Shown: positions 44,701 through 54,222 of the stretch, in pieces
How positions within the stretch are numbered: the first letter of the stretch is position 1
Layout: each line of letters opens with the position of its first letter
Assembly: GCF_000818195.1 (NCBI RefSeq)
Contig: NZ_JTHL01000001.1
Span: 7,575,476 to 7,639,475, forward strand
Direction of reading: 5' to 3'
Origin: Streptomyces sp. 150FB
Lineage (GTDB): Bacteria > Actinomycetota > Actinomycetes > Streptomycetales > Streptomycetaceae
DNA length: 64,000 bases
Translations under genes and position numbers: made by a program
The notes under the pieces: generated by a model
The model's database searches: none
What the model was told of the DNA's origin: nothing
What the model saw: only the letters and a program-made list of their open reading frames with translations

Positions 44701-47700
44701 CCTCCGCGATGTACCGCAGTCGCCGCCGCAGCACTTCCTCGGCGTGGAGCCACTGTCGCTCGGCTCGCTCCACCGCGCTGCGCAGCCCGCGCCCGGCGAA
44801 CGCGCGCAGGTCGTCGGCGGCCTGTTCGTTGACGCCGACGGGAAACAGGTCCAGGAACCCCTCGACCAGCTGCGAGGCGTCAGCGAGCGCCGCTTCGACG
44901 AGATCGGCGAGGTATCCAGACGGGCCGAAGAGGGCCGGGGCGTCCCGTACGACTGCGGGCAGCGGACGGCCGTCAGTGCGCGTCAGCCGGCCCCGCGCGG
45001 CGAGGTCGAGGAGGTGTGCGAGGTACTGGCGGCGCAGGATCTCAATGGCCGACAGGTGACTGCCCGGCGGCACAATCTGCCCGGCAATCATCTCGCGCGG
45101 CTGCTCCAGGTAGTACAGGTCTCGGCGGCTGCGGTCGGGGATGGTCAGCAGGAACGCGTTTCCGGTACGGCGCCCGGCCCGGCCCACCTGCTGGGCGTAG
45201 TTGGCAGCGCGCCTCGGCAGCGCGGCGAGCACGACGGCCGACAGGTCGCCGATGTCGATGCCCATTTCGAGCGTCGGCGTACAGGACAGCACGTTGGGAT
45301 CCTTGAACCCGCTGCCGTCCTTGAACGCCTCCTCGATCCGCTCCCGCTCCGGTCGGGTCAGCATGCCCGTGTGCTCAGCCGTGATGACCTGGTACGTGCC
45401 CGCCTTCCGGTACAGCCTTCGGTAGTAGTCCTCGCGGTAGTTACGGTCCCGCTGGTGCTTGCCGAGCCCTTCGGGCCGGTTGCCCGCGACGAGATGGCCG
45501 GCGCGGCAGCGGTAGGACGGGCAGCGCTGCCCGTCCCATTGCGCGAGCATGCCGGGGTGGACGGTCTGCTCCCAGAAGCAGTCCGGGCAGCGGACAAACG
45601 CCTCGTTCACCTCGGCGTCCTTCAACAGCTGTACGTCGATCGCGCCCGGCTTCAGACCATAGACGCGCAGGCTGCTGTCGGTCGGAGTGCGCACCGAGAG
45701 CAGGCCCGCCTCGACCAGCGCGGGCAGGAGCCGCGACCAGAACTCCGCGGCCTGCTCTCGCGGCAGCCCGAGCGTGCGCTGTGCCCACCGCTCGTACCAG
45801 GAGAGACGGCCGGTCGCGAAGTCGAACTCGCTCTTCGTCTTGGGTGCGCTGAGCAGGAACACCGGGGCCGCGATGCCCTTGGGGAAGGCGCGCATACCGG
45901 GAGGCCGCTTGCCCCAGATGAAGTACCGGCTGGTGCCGGCCTCCGAGAGGTACCCCTCCAGCCACTTGTGACCGATCGCGCCCCGGGTCCGCAGCCGCTC
46001 CAGGAAGATCCGCAGGAACCCGAGGTAGCGGGCGTCGTCCTGCTCGATGACCGGCAGCCCGCCGCCGTGCCCGTACGGCTCGGTGTGCGCGGCTTTGACC
46101 AGGGCGGTCGCGGCGGCGGGGTCCTCGATGCGCACGTGGGCGGCGGCGGTGCGGGTGAGTTCCAGGGTGCGGCCGTTGCGGGAGCGGAAGCCGAACTCCA
46201 TCAGCGCCTCGAACGCGAAGCGCTCGCCGATCAGCTCCCAGGTCTTCCTGTCCCCGCCTCGTCCCTGACCGGACAGGAGCCGCTTGACGCCCTTGAAGTC
46301 GTGCAGGTCGGTGGGGACGACGGCGGCAAGGGTCTCGCGGTCGGTGGTCGCCGCAACCACGTCGGCGATCAGGTCGTGCAGCGCGGTCGGCGTCTCCTCC
46401 GACAGGTGCTTCTTGAACAGTGCGCGCAGGGAGAAGGTGTACGAGCGGCTGGCCACGAACCCGGCTCGGTGCGCGGCGTCCTGCACCGAGTCGTTGAACA
46501 TCAGGGTCTTGTCCTCACCCTGCGCCCTGTCCATCTCGCCGCCGGTGAACAGCTGGGTGACCGATGCCGCGGCGAGGGCGGCGGCACCGGTACCGAGGAA
46601 GCGGATCGCGTTGTGCGAGCCGCAGGCCGGGCACCAGTCGTCCTCTGCGGCGGTGGTCGCGGTGTCCCCGAGGTAGACGAGGACGAAGGCCGAGTCGGAG
46701 CCCGCCAGCCGGGGCGCGCCGGTCTCCTGGTCGTAGTCCTCGACCGGATCGGGCAGCCGCAGGCGGCGCTTCGGCCCGTCCAGTACACGCAACTGCCCGG
46801 CGTTGGTGGCCGCGAGAGCGGTGCTGCCGCGGCCCGCACCGCGCCCGGCCTCGTCCATCGGGGCGGCACCGGAGCCCTCCTGGGCCTCCTTCTCGGTGGC
46901 CGCTATCAGGTTCCGGACCCGCATCTTGTCCTGGCTGACCGAGGCACGCCGGATCTTGTGCGTGTCGACCTGTACGTCCGCGTCGTCGGTCTCCGGGGAG
47001 AACACCGCCCAGCCTGAACGGCCGCAGTCACGGCAGTAGACAGCGGGCAGAAACAGGTTCGCGGCCGCGCCCGCGGTCGCCGTCGTCACCGGGGCGGTAC
47101 GGGCCGGCTGCTCGCCCGAGTGGTGGGCGGAACCGGCCGAGTCCCACTGGAACTCGGCCTTGGGCCACGGCAGCACACCCCGCACGACCCGCGACACCGA
47201 GCGCGCCCACTGATGCACCTCGACCTGCACGAAGGGCCGCGGCCGCTCGGGTGTGGAGGCCGGATCACGAGCCACCGAGAGCAGCGCCAAGAGCCGGGCG
47301 AGGGCGGACGCCGCCACTTCCGGCTGCCGGGTGATCGCCTGCCCCCAGGAGAACGCGCCCCGCCGCCACATCAGGTCCAGCACCTCGGGCACAGTCCGCA
47401 CCTGCCCGTCCAGGGCATGCATCACCGCCGAGGTCAGCATGTGCTTCTTCAACAAGCCGCCGAGCACGAGCGGGTCGTTCTCGCGGGTGCCGGTGACGGC
47501 CTCGACGAGCGCGAGGAACTCCTCTTCGCCTAGCGAGGGATCAGGGAGGGTGGCCAACTCGTCCGGGACCGGGATCGGCAGCATCGGATCGAAGCCGCTC
47601 GGCGGCACGAACTCGTCCACTGACTGCCGGTGTTCCCCGACGATCGAGGACACGTCGAACTTCGTACCGAACACCTGCGTCGCGACGTCCAGCAGCTGGC

Positions 47701-48547
47701 GGACCCCGTCCTGGTCCGTGCTGTCGGAGGCGAGCGTTGCCGAGGTTGCCACCGGGCAGATCCGCCCCAGCGGACGGCCCTTCTCCGCCACCCCGACCGC
47801 CGAGGCGAGGCGCCGCAGGAGCATCGCGACGTCCGTGCCCTGCGCACCGTCGTAGGTGTGGAACTCGTCCACGACCACGTACCGGATGTCCGCGTCCGCC
47901 CACAGCGGGGCGTCCTGGGCCCGCTGGAGCAGCAGGTCCAGCATCTTGTAGTTCGTGATCAGGATGTCGGGCGGCGAGATCTGCATGTCCGACCGGCGCG
48001 TGTAGACCCGGTCGTAGTGCGTCGCCGCCTTGTCGCCGATGTAGAGCCCGGCCCGCACCTTCTTCAACGCCTCGTGCTCACACAGGAGTTCGTTGATGCG
48101 CTGGGCCTGGTCGGTGGCGAGCGCGTTCATCGGGTAGAGGATTACGGCCTTGACCCCGGCCCGGCCGGCCGCCCGCTCACGCGCACAGTGGTCGAGTACG
48201 GGATAGAGGAACGACTCCGTCTTGCCGGAGCCGGTACCGGTCGTCACCAGCGTGGGCTTCGGCGTACGCCCGCCTGCCGAGGACAGTCGCTCGAAGGCCT
48301 TCGCCTGGTGCGCGTACGGTGTCCAGCCGTCAGTCGGTCGCCAGTCCAGACAACTGGTCCAGGACGCGTCGGCCGCGACGAACGGCGTGCGCAGGCGGAG
48401 GAACGGCCCCCGGAACATCCCGGAGTTCTCGTCCCCCAGGAACCGGTGCAGCGCCTGCCGTGCGCCCTCGTCGGTCAGCGCGTACGTGGTGGACAGGTAC
48501 TGCAGCAGGCTCTCCTTTAGCCCCTGCGCCTCGAGCGTCGGCCTCAC
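41702..48547 (-). CDS. Giant DEAD/DEAH helicase with DUF1998 and Vsr-like C-terminal region (DrmA-DrmB/DruE-like)
   Basis: A 2281-aa protein. The N-terminal ATPase half has Walker A TGTGSGKTESFLYP (about residue 103) and VVVDEFHTYDGAQG (227-230). The second helicase half has CTPTLEMGIDIGDLSAVVL...YAQQVGRAGRRTGNAFLL (about 1086-1135). Cysteine clusters follow (RCPDCFWEQ about 985, FCQECGYVR...CPRCGSAG about 1412). The DUF1998/MZB end CPCQDEGLRACHRCLHRYTEERHQD lies near 1700. Residues about 1850-1905 (TDFTFES...VTVYLDGHRYH...DCTKRNQLRADGHIVFQITWDDL) resemble a Vsr/PD-(D/E)xK nuclease. GTG 48547 overlaps the methylase stop. It is like DISARM DrmA and DrmB in one chain, or Druantia DruE. Confidence 0.85.
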   Translation of the reverse strand: MRPTLEAQGLKESLLQYLSTTYALTDEGARQALHRFLGDENSGMFRGPFLRLRTPFVAADASWTSCLDWRPTDGWTPYAHQAKAFERLSSAGGRTPKPTLVTTGTGSGKTESFLYPVLDHCARERAAGRAGVKAVILYPMNALATDQAQRINELLCEHEALKKVRAGLYIGDKAATHYDRVYTRRSDMQISPPDILITNYKMLDLLLQRAQDAPLWADADIRYVVVDEFHTYDGAQGTDVAMLLRRLASAVGVAEKGRPLGRICPVATSATLASDSTDQDGVRQLLDVATQVFGTKFDVSSIVGEHRQSVDEFVPPSGFDPMLPIPVPDELATLPDPSLGEEEFLALVEAVTGTRENDPLVLGGLLKKHMLTSAVMHALDGQVRTVPEVLDLMWRRGAFSWGQAITRQPEVAASALARLLALLSVARDPASTPERPRPFVQVEVHQWARSVSRVVRGVLPWPKAEFQWDSAGSAHHSGEQPARTAPVTTATAGAAANLFLPAVYCRDCGRSGWAVFSPETDDADVQVDTHKIRRASVSQDKMRVRNLIAATEKEAQEGSGAAPMDEAGRGAGRGSTALAATNAGQLRVLDGPKRRLRLPDPVEDYDQETGAPRLAGSDSAFVLVYLGDTATTAAEDDWCPACGSHNAIRFLGTGAAALAAASVTQLFTGGEMDRAQGEDKTLMFNDSVQDAAHRAGFVASRSYTFSLRALFKKHLSEETPTALHDLIADVVAATTDRETLAAVVPTDLHDFKGVKRLLSGQGRGGDRKTWELIGERFAFEALMEFGFRSRNGRTLELTRTAAAHVRIEDPAAATALVKAAHTEPYGHGGGLPVIEQDDARYLGFLRIFLERLRTRGAIGHKWLEGYLSEAGTSRYFIWGKRPPGMRAFPKGIAAPVFLLSAPKTKSEFDFATGRLSWYERWAQRTLGLPREQAAEFWSRLLPALVEAGLLSVRTPTDSSLRVYGLKPGAIDVQLLKDAEVNEAFVRCPDCFWEQTVHPGMLAQWDGQRCPSYRCRAGHLVAGNRPEGLGKHQRDRNYREDYYRRLYRKAGTYQVITAEHTGMLTRPERERIEEAFKDGSGFKDPNVLSCTPTLEMGIDIGDLSAVVLAALPRRAANYAQQVGRAGRRTGNAFLLTIPDRSRRDLYYLEQPREMIAGQIVPPGSHLSAIEILRRQYLAHLLDLAARGRLTRTDGRPLPAVVRDAPALFGPSGYLADLVEAALADASQLVEGFLDLFPVGVNEQAADDLRAFAGRGLRSAVERAERQWLHAEEVLRRRLRYIAEARDELHDTEDEQRDRKAELDAEHRALGKRLSKLGLITAQQALCDLGLLPNYALIDSVTTLNATLYWVDGMDPNTGRDRFDSKIRSYDRPRRYALSELAPGNTFYVNGYKHEITGIDIGSPSQPDWKAWRFCQECGYVRTEDAKDDRSPCPRCGSAGIADDGSCLHQVIEPTTVTSRDKREDARIGDDKDDREQRYYTVIDAVDIPREEIKHGASWRHAHHTFGVDYCRKAVIRRINVGPMRFDSQTEDELAGQDVRMAPFHVCTACGAATADGKPVFDHAIDALDSSAAHNPKVKHHQPWCPLRRGKKAATVPQQPVLLAHQLNTEALRVLLPAATVLVEEKIYSFKAALRLGVDRQFGGDPAHLDTTLARMPDQATGEKRHFLVLFDRLPGGTGYLDRLTDPGDFKEMLLKARAALLECPCQDEGLRACHRCLHRYTEERHQDVVSRHDALEILGDLLGPVDENGEPLRDADGNPLDGWAVTKVASTELIGLDKQVESDLEARFLAALRKWSENQDDAALDESGTNSGYLRFTGPTASTGEAAETGSVRSTGWRLTAQRSMEHTRTDFTFESTDGPRRLVTVYLDGHRYHASRKHNRIAPDCTKRNQLRADGHIVFQITWDDLELFEKGDAAKAQPVWPPYRRIGQDTAKEWYEELGGDRAHYSAAVFANPIDTLLAYLRQPSRTAWGRRAKALVGGLMSTPEPLVQQADRGQAREAVQAALTALGRGQEPGPEAGEGDGEILVLHAVDESGLPLIYTVDASGQEPGWSAIAVLDDRTENLGTTEHKLMWRAWLYWSNLLQFLAFAGGDGIQLASSQAADYPVEVLTIGGGIGELESLIVQRNPAADEVSSVADSRTAVLADAADAESTEETSLEKMVASVLRDRTWDEDILELLEEDEPESDLTRLAKKIAAKGKKAPVFGYELGERGWPTDFAWDDSQIKIAVVAPDTHGSQAEEERRKRDEAYAADGWTVRTATDWLDHLDTLLTLLPDTEGSNS

Positions 48548-51500
48548 GGCTTAGGTACCTCCTGCGTTGCCGGGTCCCACTTACAGGCCTCGACGGCGGC
48601 GTCGAGACGCTTCTGAAAGTAGGCGTGAGCCTCGCGCATCTCGGTCTCGCGGTCGGCTTTGTAGAAGGGGGCGGTGTAGCCGTCAGGGGCCGGCGGCTTC
48701 TCAGCCTCGGGGAGGGACGTGTCCTTCTGGCCCTCCTGGTACTTCGCGAGAGCCTTCCAGTGGTCACTGGTCTGGCCGTGCCCGAATGTGTACCGATTTC
48801 CGGCAATCTTGCGTCCGGTGGAATCGAACCAGCTGACGGAATCGAAGTCCTGCATGATAGGGAATCGGGCCCGATACATGGTGACAAGCGTGTCCGCATC
48901 GATGCCGAGCCAGACGGCAACCAGCGCGTCGATCTCGACGAGGGCTGCCCGACGGGCGTATTCGGAACGGAGAGGGGTACCGCGCTGCCAGGTGGGCGTG
49001 ACGGCAAGGAGCTCGGTCTCCATCTGTGGCCAGTCACGGGCCCAGGGCTCGTAGGCGGACCAGGCGGGGTCGTAGAGCTCCTGCCAGAGGTCGGCATAGG
49101 CGGTGGTGAGGCAGTTGAGGCGGAGGGTGCGGAGGAGGAGAGCTGAGGTAAGGGGATGATCAGGGGAAGGCGCAGGCATGCGGGTGGCCCGGCCTGTTTT
49201 CAGGTGCCCAGTACCGGAAGTTCGCAGGGAATAGTCAACAGGGAGGCCTGACCAGAAGCCAGCAGTCAACGCCGTGACCTTGGTATTCATCACGTACGCA
49301 CTGTGTACTAGGTCGACATGTACAACTTCTCGCGGGATCAGTGCCGAGTACAAACTTCGTTCTGTGTCCGGTGCGATCATCTCGCGCCACGCCATCCGAT
49401 AGAACGCTGTATACGGCTTCGTTGCCCGACTAACCAGTGCCTTGTCCACCTCCTCACTCGTGATCTCTCCCGGCGCGCATTTGTGCACCTCGGCGAGCCG
49501 CGCCCGCGTCTCTCTTATCGTCTCCTCAGACCTCCGCAGCCGTTCCAATTCCGCTTGATCCAGCCACCGGTCCTGCGCCCCGAGATAAGTGGCCTTGTCT
49601 GCCACCCGTCGGTACTCCGACTCCGGCACCGCGTCCGACGCCAACTCGATGTGGTTGAGCCCGAGCACCTCGCCGCCGCCCTGGCTGGGCTGCTTGAAGA
49701 ACGGGTTCGCGACCCCGAGTTGCGGCCCCTTAAGGATGACGTCCGCCCAAGACGCTGCCTGGTAGTCCTCCCGGTCCTTCTGTCCCTTGTTGTAGTCGAT
49801 GAGCGGCGTATCCCCATCCGGCCCATAGACTGACTTCTTTGCTCCGCTCTCGTCGAAGCCGCGTGTGATCCGGGCGTCAAGCGCCCCGAGCCGCAGCGGA
49901 TACGCCGCGAGTGCGTCAATCGCGGAATCCTCCGCCGTGCTTACCGGAGTCAGCAAGCGCGCCTGCTCGACTGGGACGTCCTGTTCGCCGGAGAGCCGCT
50001 GCCATCTGTCCAAGGTACGTGGGGTTACCCGTACAACCCGTTTCCGGTGCGCCCGCTCGTCCCAGCCGCCGTCGAACTTGACGCCCGGTGCGTCACCAGT
50101 TCCGTCGTGTGCGCCCGAGAGCCGGAACGCGTCGACGGAGAAGAGCCACGACAGGTGCTGGAAGTCGATCTCGCCGTACTCGCCGTAGATGTGCACGCCG
50201 AAGTGGCTGGACCGCCCGACCGGCGGCGGGAAGAAGCGGTTGCCCGAGTTCACGAAGTCCCCATGCATCCGCAGTCGCCGGTACGCAGCTTCCCGCAGCG
50301 TAGCCTCCTTGTCTCCGTTGAAGTGGGTGTCGGGGTGGACCATTCCGGCGCAGCCAGCTCTCGCTGTATGCGCCCACACCTGGCACATGAACGCCCGGTA
50401 CAGGTCGGGCTGGCTCCCCGCGATGAGTGGATACACCTGCGGCGCCGCCAAATAGTCCGCAGTCGTGACCGTCGACGTGACCTCACCCAGCGCATATGCA
50501 GCCACCTTCGGCCTCGCCAGCTCCGCCGTCCGCCGCCTGTGCTTTTCCGCCGCTGCGGGCCTCTCCGTCAACATGAACCATGGCTCCAACTCCGCGATGA
50601 CGGAGTTTTCCTTCCACTCTGGCCGCACCCATGGTGGGTTCCCCACCTGGAGGTCGAAGCCGCCGCCCTCGGCGAAGGCCAGCGCGAAGTCCAACTCCCA
50701 GTGCAGGAAGCCCTGGTCCTCAGCGATGTCGCGTACCGCTCCCATCCATGGGAAACGCGCCTCCGGCTCCCACTGATCCATGTCCATCTCGGTCTCGTCC
50801 TGGATGAGCTGCTCGTAGTCGCTGAGCTCCTCCAGGGTGTTGAGGGACCCGATGAGCGATCCGGCGTCCGGGACCGGTCCACGGCCGAGCATGGCCTCCA
50901 GGAAGTCCAACCAGTCGTCGAGGTCCTTCAGCGCGATGAGCGGGCGGCGGGCGGGGCGGGAGAGATCAAGGGAGGGCTGCTTCCTGGTCTTCACCGTCGT
51001 CTTCGATGGGCCGACCTCCCTGACCTCCACGTGCACCACACCGCCGGAGGACGCCTCGATGTCGGACATCGAGATTTGGTCGCCCTCCATAGCAAAGAGC
51101 ATGGTGTTCTCCACGAAGCGCGGCGCGCTCGTGGGCATGGGCGGGGACGGAGGCGGGGCCACCCCGGCCTCAGTCGCCGACGCGGCCTCGATGGGCGGCA
51201 CCGCATCACCCAGCGGCACCACAGTCGCGGTCATCGCCTCGATCAGGTCACCGATGCTGCCCGCGCCCTCACTCCCCACCACTGGCGCACCCGCATACAC
51301 GTCGTTTGACCCGTCGAGGAGTCCCGCCTTCCCCACCGGCCAGAACCACAGCGCACACCACGCATCCATGACGCGCTTGAGCCGCCAGTACGGGGTTCCC
51401 GCCGCGCGGAACAGGTCCGCGTACACCTTCTCCTTCGACATTCGGACAGCGGAAGCATCCGAGCTCCCCCCGTCGCCCTCGGACCGCCGCAGGAAGGCGA

Positions 51501-54222
51501 ACTCCTCGTCCTTCGTGTCCGCGCCCCAGACCTCGATGCTGCGGGCGATCTCCCGCTCCGACAGCTCCATCCGCTTCACGACCAGCGACCATAGGAACTC
51601 CGCCCGCTGCGCCGCATCCCGCAGCCGCGTGTACTGCGAGGCCGCCTCCTCGCCGGACTTCCGGTCGAGGATCGGCTCGCCGGTCTTCTTGTTCAGCCGC
51701 CGTGTCGGCGTCTTCAGGATCCCCTTCTTCCACTCCGCGAGATCCTTCACCCCGCCCTCGGCCAGCTGCACGAGCAGCTTCTTCGCGTCGCCGCTCGCGC
51801 CCGTGACCGCCGCCCACCCCGGCGTCGGCAGCAGGAACTGGTGCACCGCCCCGTCCGGCAGCAGTTGCTCGGCCCCGCCCTTCAGGAACGGCAGCGGCTC
51901 CGGCGCGAGCGGCTTGGCGTTGAGCCAGGGGGCCTTGCCCTTCAGCGGGGCCACGTCCCCCGCCGCGTACACGGCCCGCCGCCCGCCGATCAGCGAGTTG
52001 CCGCGCCGTAGATGCAGCCCGAACCACGGGGCCCGCATCCCGGGATGCATGGTGTTCAGCCACATCGAGACCTCGGCCAGTTCGACGCCGGTCGCGTTGA
52101 GGTCAACTCCGTAAGCGTTGTGCAGGGCGATGTACGCCTTGGCCTTCTGCTTCTCCGTCAGCGCGTCGCCCGTCGGCACGGACACACCCAGCTCGTCCTG
52201 CCGCCGCCGCAGGTACTCCTCGGCGACCTGGTTGATCGCCTCGTTGAGGAACGCCCCTGAGCCCAGTGCGGGCTCACAGATCCGGTATTTGAGAAGCTCC
52301 GAGGCACGCGTCTTCACGACGTTTCCGTCAGCGTCCCGCTCTTGGTCGAGCCGGTGCTTGAGCGCCAGCTCGACCGTGACCTTCGTCAGCGACTCGGGCG
52401 TGTAGTACGAGGCGGACGTCTCCCGATCACGGCCCGCTAGGCGGTACACGAACCGGCCCGGCGGATACTTCTTCGGGCCGCGCAGTCCCTTCACCGCGTC
52501 CCGGTCGTCGTACGTCACCCAGGTGTTCTCGGGGTACTCCTTGAGCCGCTGTGAGGGCACCAGCCAGGAGCCCTTCGCGGGGTCGCCGCCCTTGGCGACC
52601 TCGCACAGCTCCTCCTCGGCGATGATGCCGGTGTACGACATCAGCCCCTCGTACACGGCGCCGAGCTGGTTGATGCCGAGGTTGCGGTAGGAGATGAACC
52701 CGGCCCGGCCCCCGGCCCGTTCGGCCTTCTTCAAGGTCAGCAGACGCAGCACCTCGTGCAGGGCGCTGTTGCGTGGCCGCAGGTCCAGCCAGCGTGGTTC
52801 GTTGTCCTCGTCGCTGCGCGGGTCACGGGTCTCGTTGCCGATGAGGCGGACGGACCCACGCTCGAAGAGCTCGCTGCGCAGGGGCTCGAAGCGCAGTCCA
52901 CGGTCCTCGCTCCGGTACTTCGCCTTGCGTCGCCGGGTGTCCTCGTCGTCGCCGGGCAGGTCGTCGTTCGGCTCGGTGCCGTAGGGCCGGTAGCCGTTGT
53001 TGACCTTCTTGAAGAGGACGTCGAGCGAGGCGTGCAGATGGAAGCCGTTACGAGCTGTCTCCTCGGTCAACAGTTCGTCGCGCTCGACCAGTTCACGCAG
53101 GCGGGCCATCGAGTACCCGGCCTCGTACGAGCCGTCGTCTGCGGGCAGGATGCCCAGCTCGGGGCGGGCCTCGGCATACAACAAGAACAGAATGCGGTAG
53201 AGGTAGCGCAGCGACTCCCGGGTGAGTTGCCGGGCGAACGACAGGTCCGGGCGCTCGATGTCGCGCGGGTCCAGCCCGGAGTCCTCCAGGCGATCCAGGA
53301 CCGCGTTGGCGATGATCTCGACGGACCTTTGGAGTCCTTCGCGAAGCTCTCCGGAGACGCCGACCGCATTGTCGCGGGAAGCTTTGGCCAGCGCGTCGAT
53401 GGCCGGCGGTTTGCCGTCCTCGGCCGGTGTGAGTACGTCGTGGCTGAACAGGCCCGCGATCGTGGCGAGTTCGCCGTGCTGGCGGCGGTCGTTGCGCTCC
53501 AGGGCGGCGTCGAGGTTTACGGAGAGGTAGCGGCCCTCGCCCCAGGCATGCCGGTCGGCGAGGACGATGACGCCGCCGCACAGGAGCAGTACGAACCGCG
53601 GGGCCGCGCCACCCTCCTCACGCAGCTCGCTCTGGAACAACCAGGTGGCGAGCGCCTGCCCGGTCTCGTAACTCTCACCGCTGCCCGCCCGCAGCGGGTG
53701 GAGCAGGCGGCCGTACCCGTCCGCGTCGAGCGCCGTGTCGTTGCTCGCTGACCAGCCGCAGTCCAGGGCTACGATGCCGTCGCTGTGCCAGGCCACGGTC
53801 ACCTCGTGCTCGCGCCCGGCGCGGTGCACAGTCAGGGTCCGTGCGGTGGCTTCCGCCGAGACGGAGGGGAAGCCGAGCGCGGCGAGGACCTGCCGGTGCC
53901 AGTCCTGAACGCGCTCGCACCACTCCGCGTCCCCGTAGGTGTTGAGGCGGGCCTCGAAGGCTGCGGCTTCCGGGTACTCGTCATCCTGCTCGTCGGCCTT
54001 GGCCTGCTCTGCGAAGAAGCCGCGGTACTTCTCGTCCAGGTACGTCGAGCGCAGTGCCCGCACCGACTCGCGCGGCGTGGGGCGCGGGTCGTGCTCGTCG
54101 CTCTCCCGGTTGGCCCAGGTGGCGAAGACACCCTTCTTGAGGCCGTCGCCGAGCTGCTCGGCGAAGTAGAACGCGGACAGGTACTCGCCGCGGTTGGAGA
54201 AGGAGTCGAAGTCGGTACTCAT
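48544..54222 (-). CDS. Very large Eco57I-type N6-adenine DNA methylase (DrmMI/PglX-like)
   Basis: A 1892-aa protein, longer than typical DISARM DrmMI or PglX. The S-adenosylmethionine motif RICEPALGSGAFLNEAINQ lies near residue 647 and the catalytic motif GNPPWVRPEW near 1190, far apart as in Eco57I-type enzymes. The N-terminal 600 residues resemble the restriction-associated part of such proteins but show no PD-(D/E)xK motif I can confirm. The C-terminal 500 residues should include target recognition. It probably marks self DNA and takes part in recognition. Its ATG overlaps the SNF2 helicase stop and its stop overlaps the giant helicase start. Confidence 0.85.
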   Translation of the reverse strand: MSTDFDSFSNRGEYLSAFYFAEQLGDGLKKGVFATWANRESDEHDPRPTPRESVRALRSTYLDEKYRGFFAEQAKADEQDDEYPEAAAFEARLNTYGDAEWCERVQDWHRQVLAALGFPSVSAEATARTLTVHRAGREHEVTVAWHSDGIVALDCGWSASNDTALDADGYGRLLHPLRAGSGESYETGQALATWLFQSELREEGGAAPRFVLLLCGGVIVLADRHAWGEGRYLSVNLDAALERNDRRQHGELATIAGLFSHDVLTPAEDGKPPAIDALAKASRDNAVGVSGELREGLQRSVEIIANAVLDRLEDSGLDPRDIERPDLSFARQLTRESLRYLYRILFLLYAEARPELGILPADDGSYEAGYSMARLRELVERDELLTEETARNGFHLHASLDVLFKKVNNGYRPYGTEPNDDLPGDDEDTRRRKAKYRSEDRGLRFEPLRSELFERGSVRLIGNETRDPRSDEDNEPRWLDLRPRNSALHEVLRLLTLKKAERAGGRAGFISYRNLGINQLGAVYEGLMSYTGIIAEEELCEVAKGGDPAKGSWLVPSQRLKEYPENTWVTYDDRDAVKGLRGPKKYPPGRFVYRLAGRDRETSASYYTPESLTKVTVELALKHRLDQERDADGNVVKTRASELLKYRICEPALGSGAFLNEAINQVAEEYLRRRQDELGVSVPTGDALTEKQKAKAYIALHNAYGVDLNATGVELAEVSMWLNTMHPGMRAPWFGLHLRRGNSLIGGRRAVYAAGDVAPLKGKAPWLNAKPLAPEPLPFLKGGAEQLLPDGAVHQFLLPTPGWAAVTGASGDAKKLLVQLAEGGVKDLAEWKKGILKTPTRRLNKKTGEPILDRKSGEEAASQYTRLRDAAQRAEFLWSLVVKRMELSEREIARSIEVWGADTKDEEFAFLRRSEGDGGSSDASAVRMSKEKVYADLFRAAGTPYWRLKRVMDAWCALWFWPVGKAGLLDGSNDVYAGAPVVGSEGAGSIGDLIEAMTATVVPLGDAVPPIEAASATEAGVAPPPSPPMPTSAPRFVENTMLFAMEGDQISMSDIEASSGGVVHVEVREVGPSKTTVKTRKQPSLDLSRPARRPLIALKDLDDWLDFLEAMLGRGPVPDAGSLIGSLNTLEELSDYEQLIQDETEMDMDQWEPEARFPWMGAVRDIAEDQGFLHWELDFALAFAEGGGFDLQVGNPPWVRPEWKENSVIAELEPWFMLTERPAAAEKHRRRTAELARPKVAAYALGEVTSTVTTADYLAAPQVYPLIAGSQPDLYRAFMCQVWAHTARAGCAGMVHPDTHFNGDKEATLREAAYRRLRMHGDFVNSGNRFFPPPVGRSSHFGVHIYGEYGEIDFQHLSWLFSVDAFRLSGAHDGTGDAPGVKFDGGWDERAHRKRVVRVTPRTLDRWQRLSGEQDVPVEQARLLTPVSTAEDSAIDALAAYPLRLGALDARITRGFDESGAKKSVYGPDGDTPLIDYNKGQKDREDYQAASWADVILKGPQLGVANPFFKQPSQGGGEVLGLNHIELASDAVPESEYRRVADKATYLGAQDRWLDQAELERLRRSEETIRETRARLAEVHKCAPGEITSEEVDKALVSRATKPYTAFYRMAWREMIAPDTERSLYSALIPREVVHVDLVHSAYVMNTKVTALTAGFWSGLPVDYSLRTSGTGHLKTGRATRMPAPSPDHPLTSALLLRTLRLNCLTTAYADLWQELYDPAWSAYEPWARDWPQMETELLAVTPTWQRGTPLRSEYARRAALVEIDALVAVWLGIDADTLVTMYRARFPIMQDFDSVSWFDSTGRKIAGNRYTFGHGQTSDHWKALAKYQEGQKDTSLPEAEKPPAPDGYTAPFYKADRETEMREAHAYFQKRLDAAVEACKWDPATQEVPKP

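Noticed and set aside
43376..47017. 1213-aa plus-strand reading frame opposite the giant helicase
   Set aside because: It is Val/Gly/Arg-rich without domains and is the antisense shadow of a gene with clear helicase motifs; high GC3 makes such frames common.
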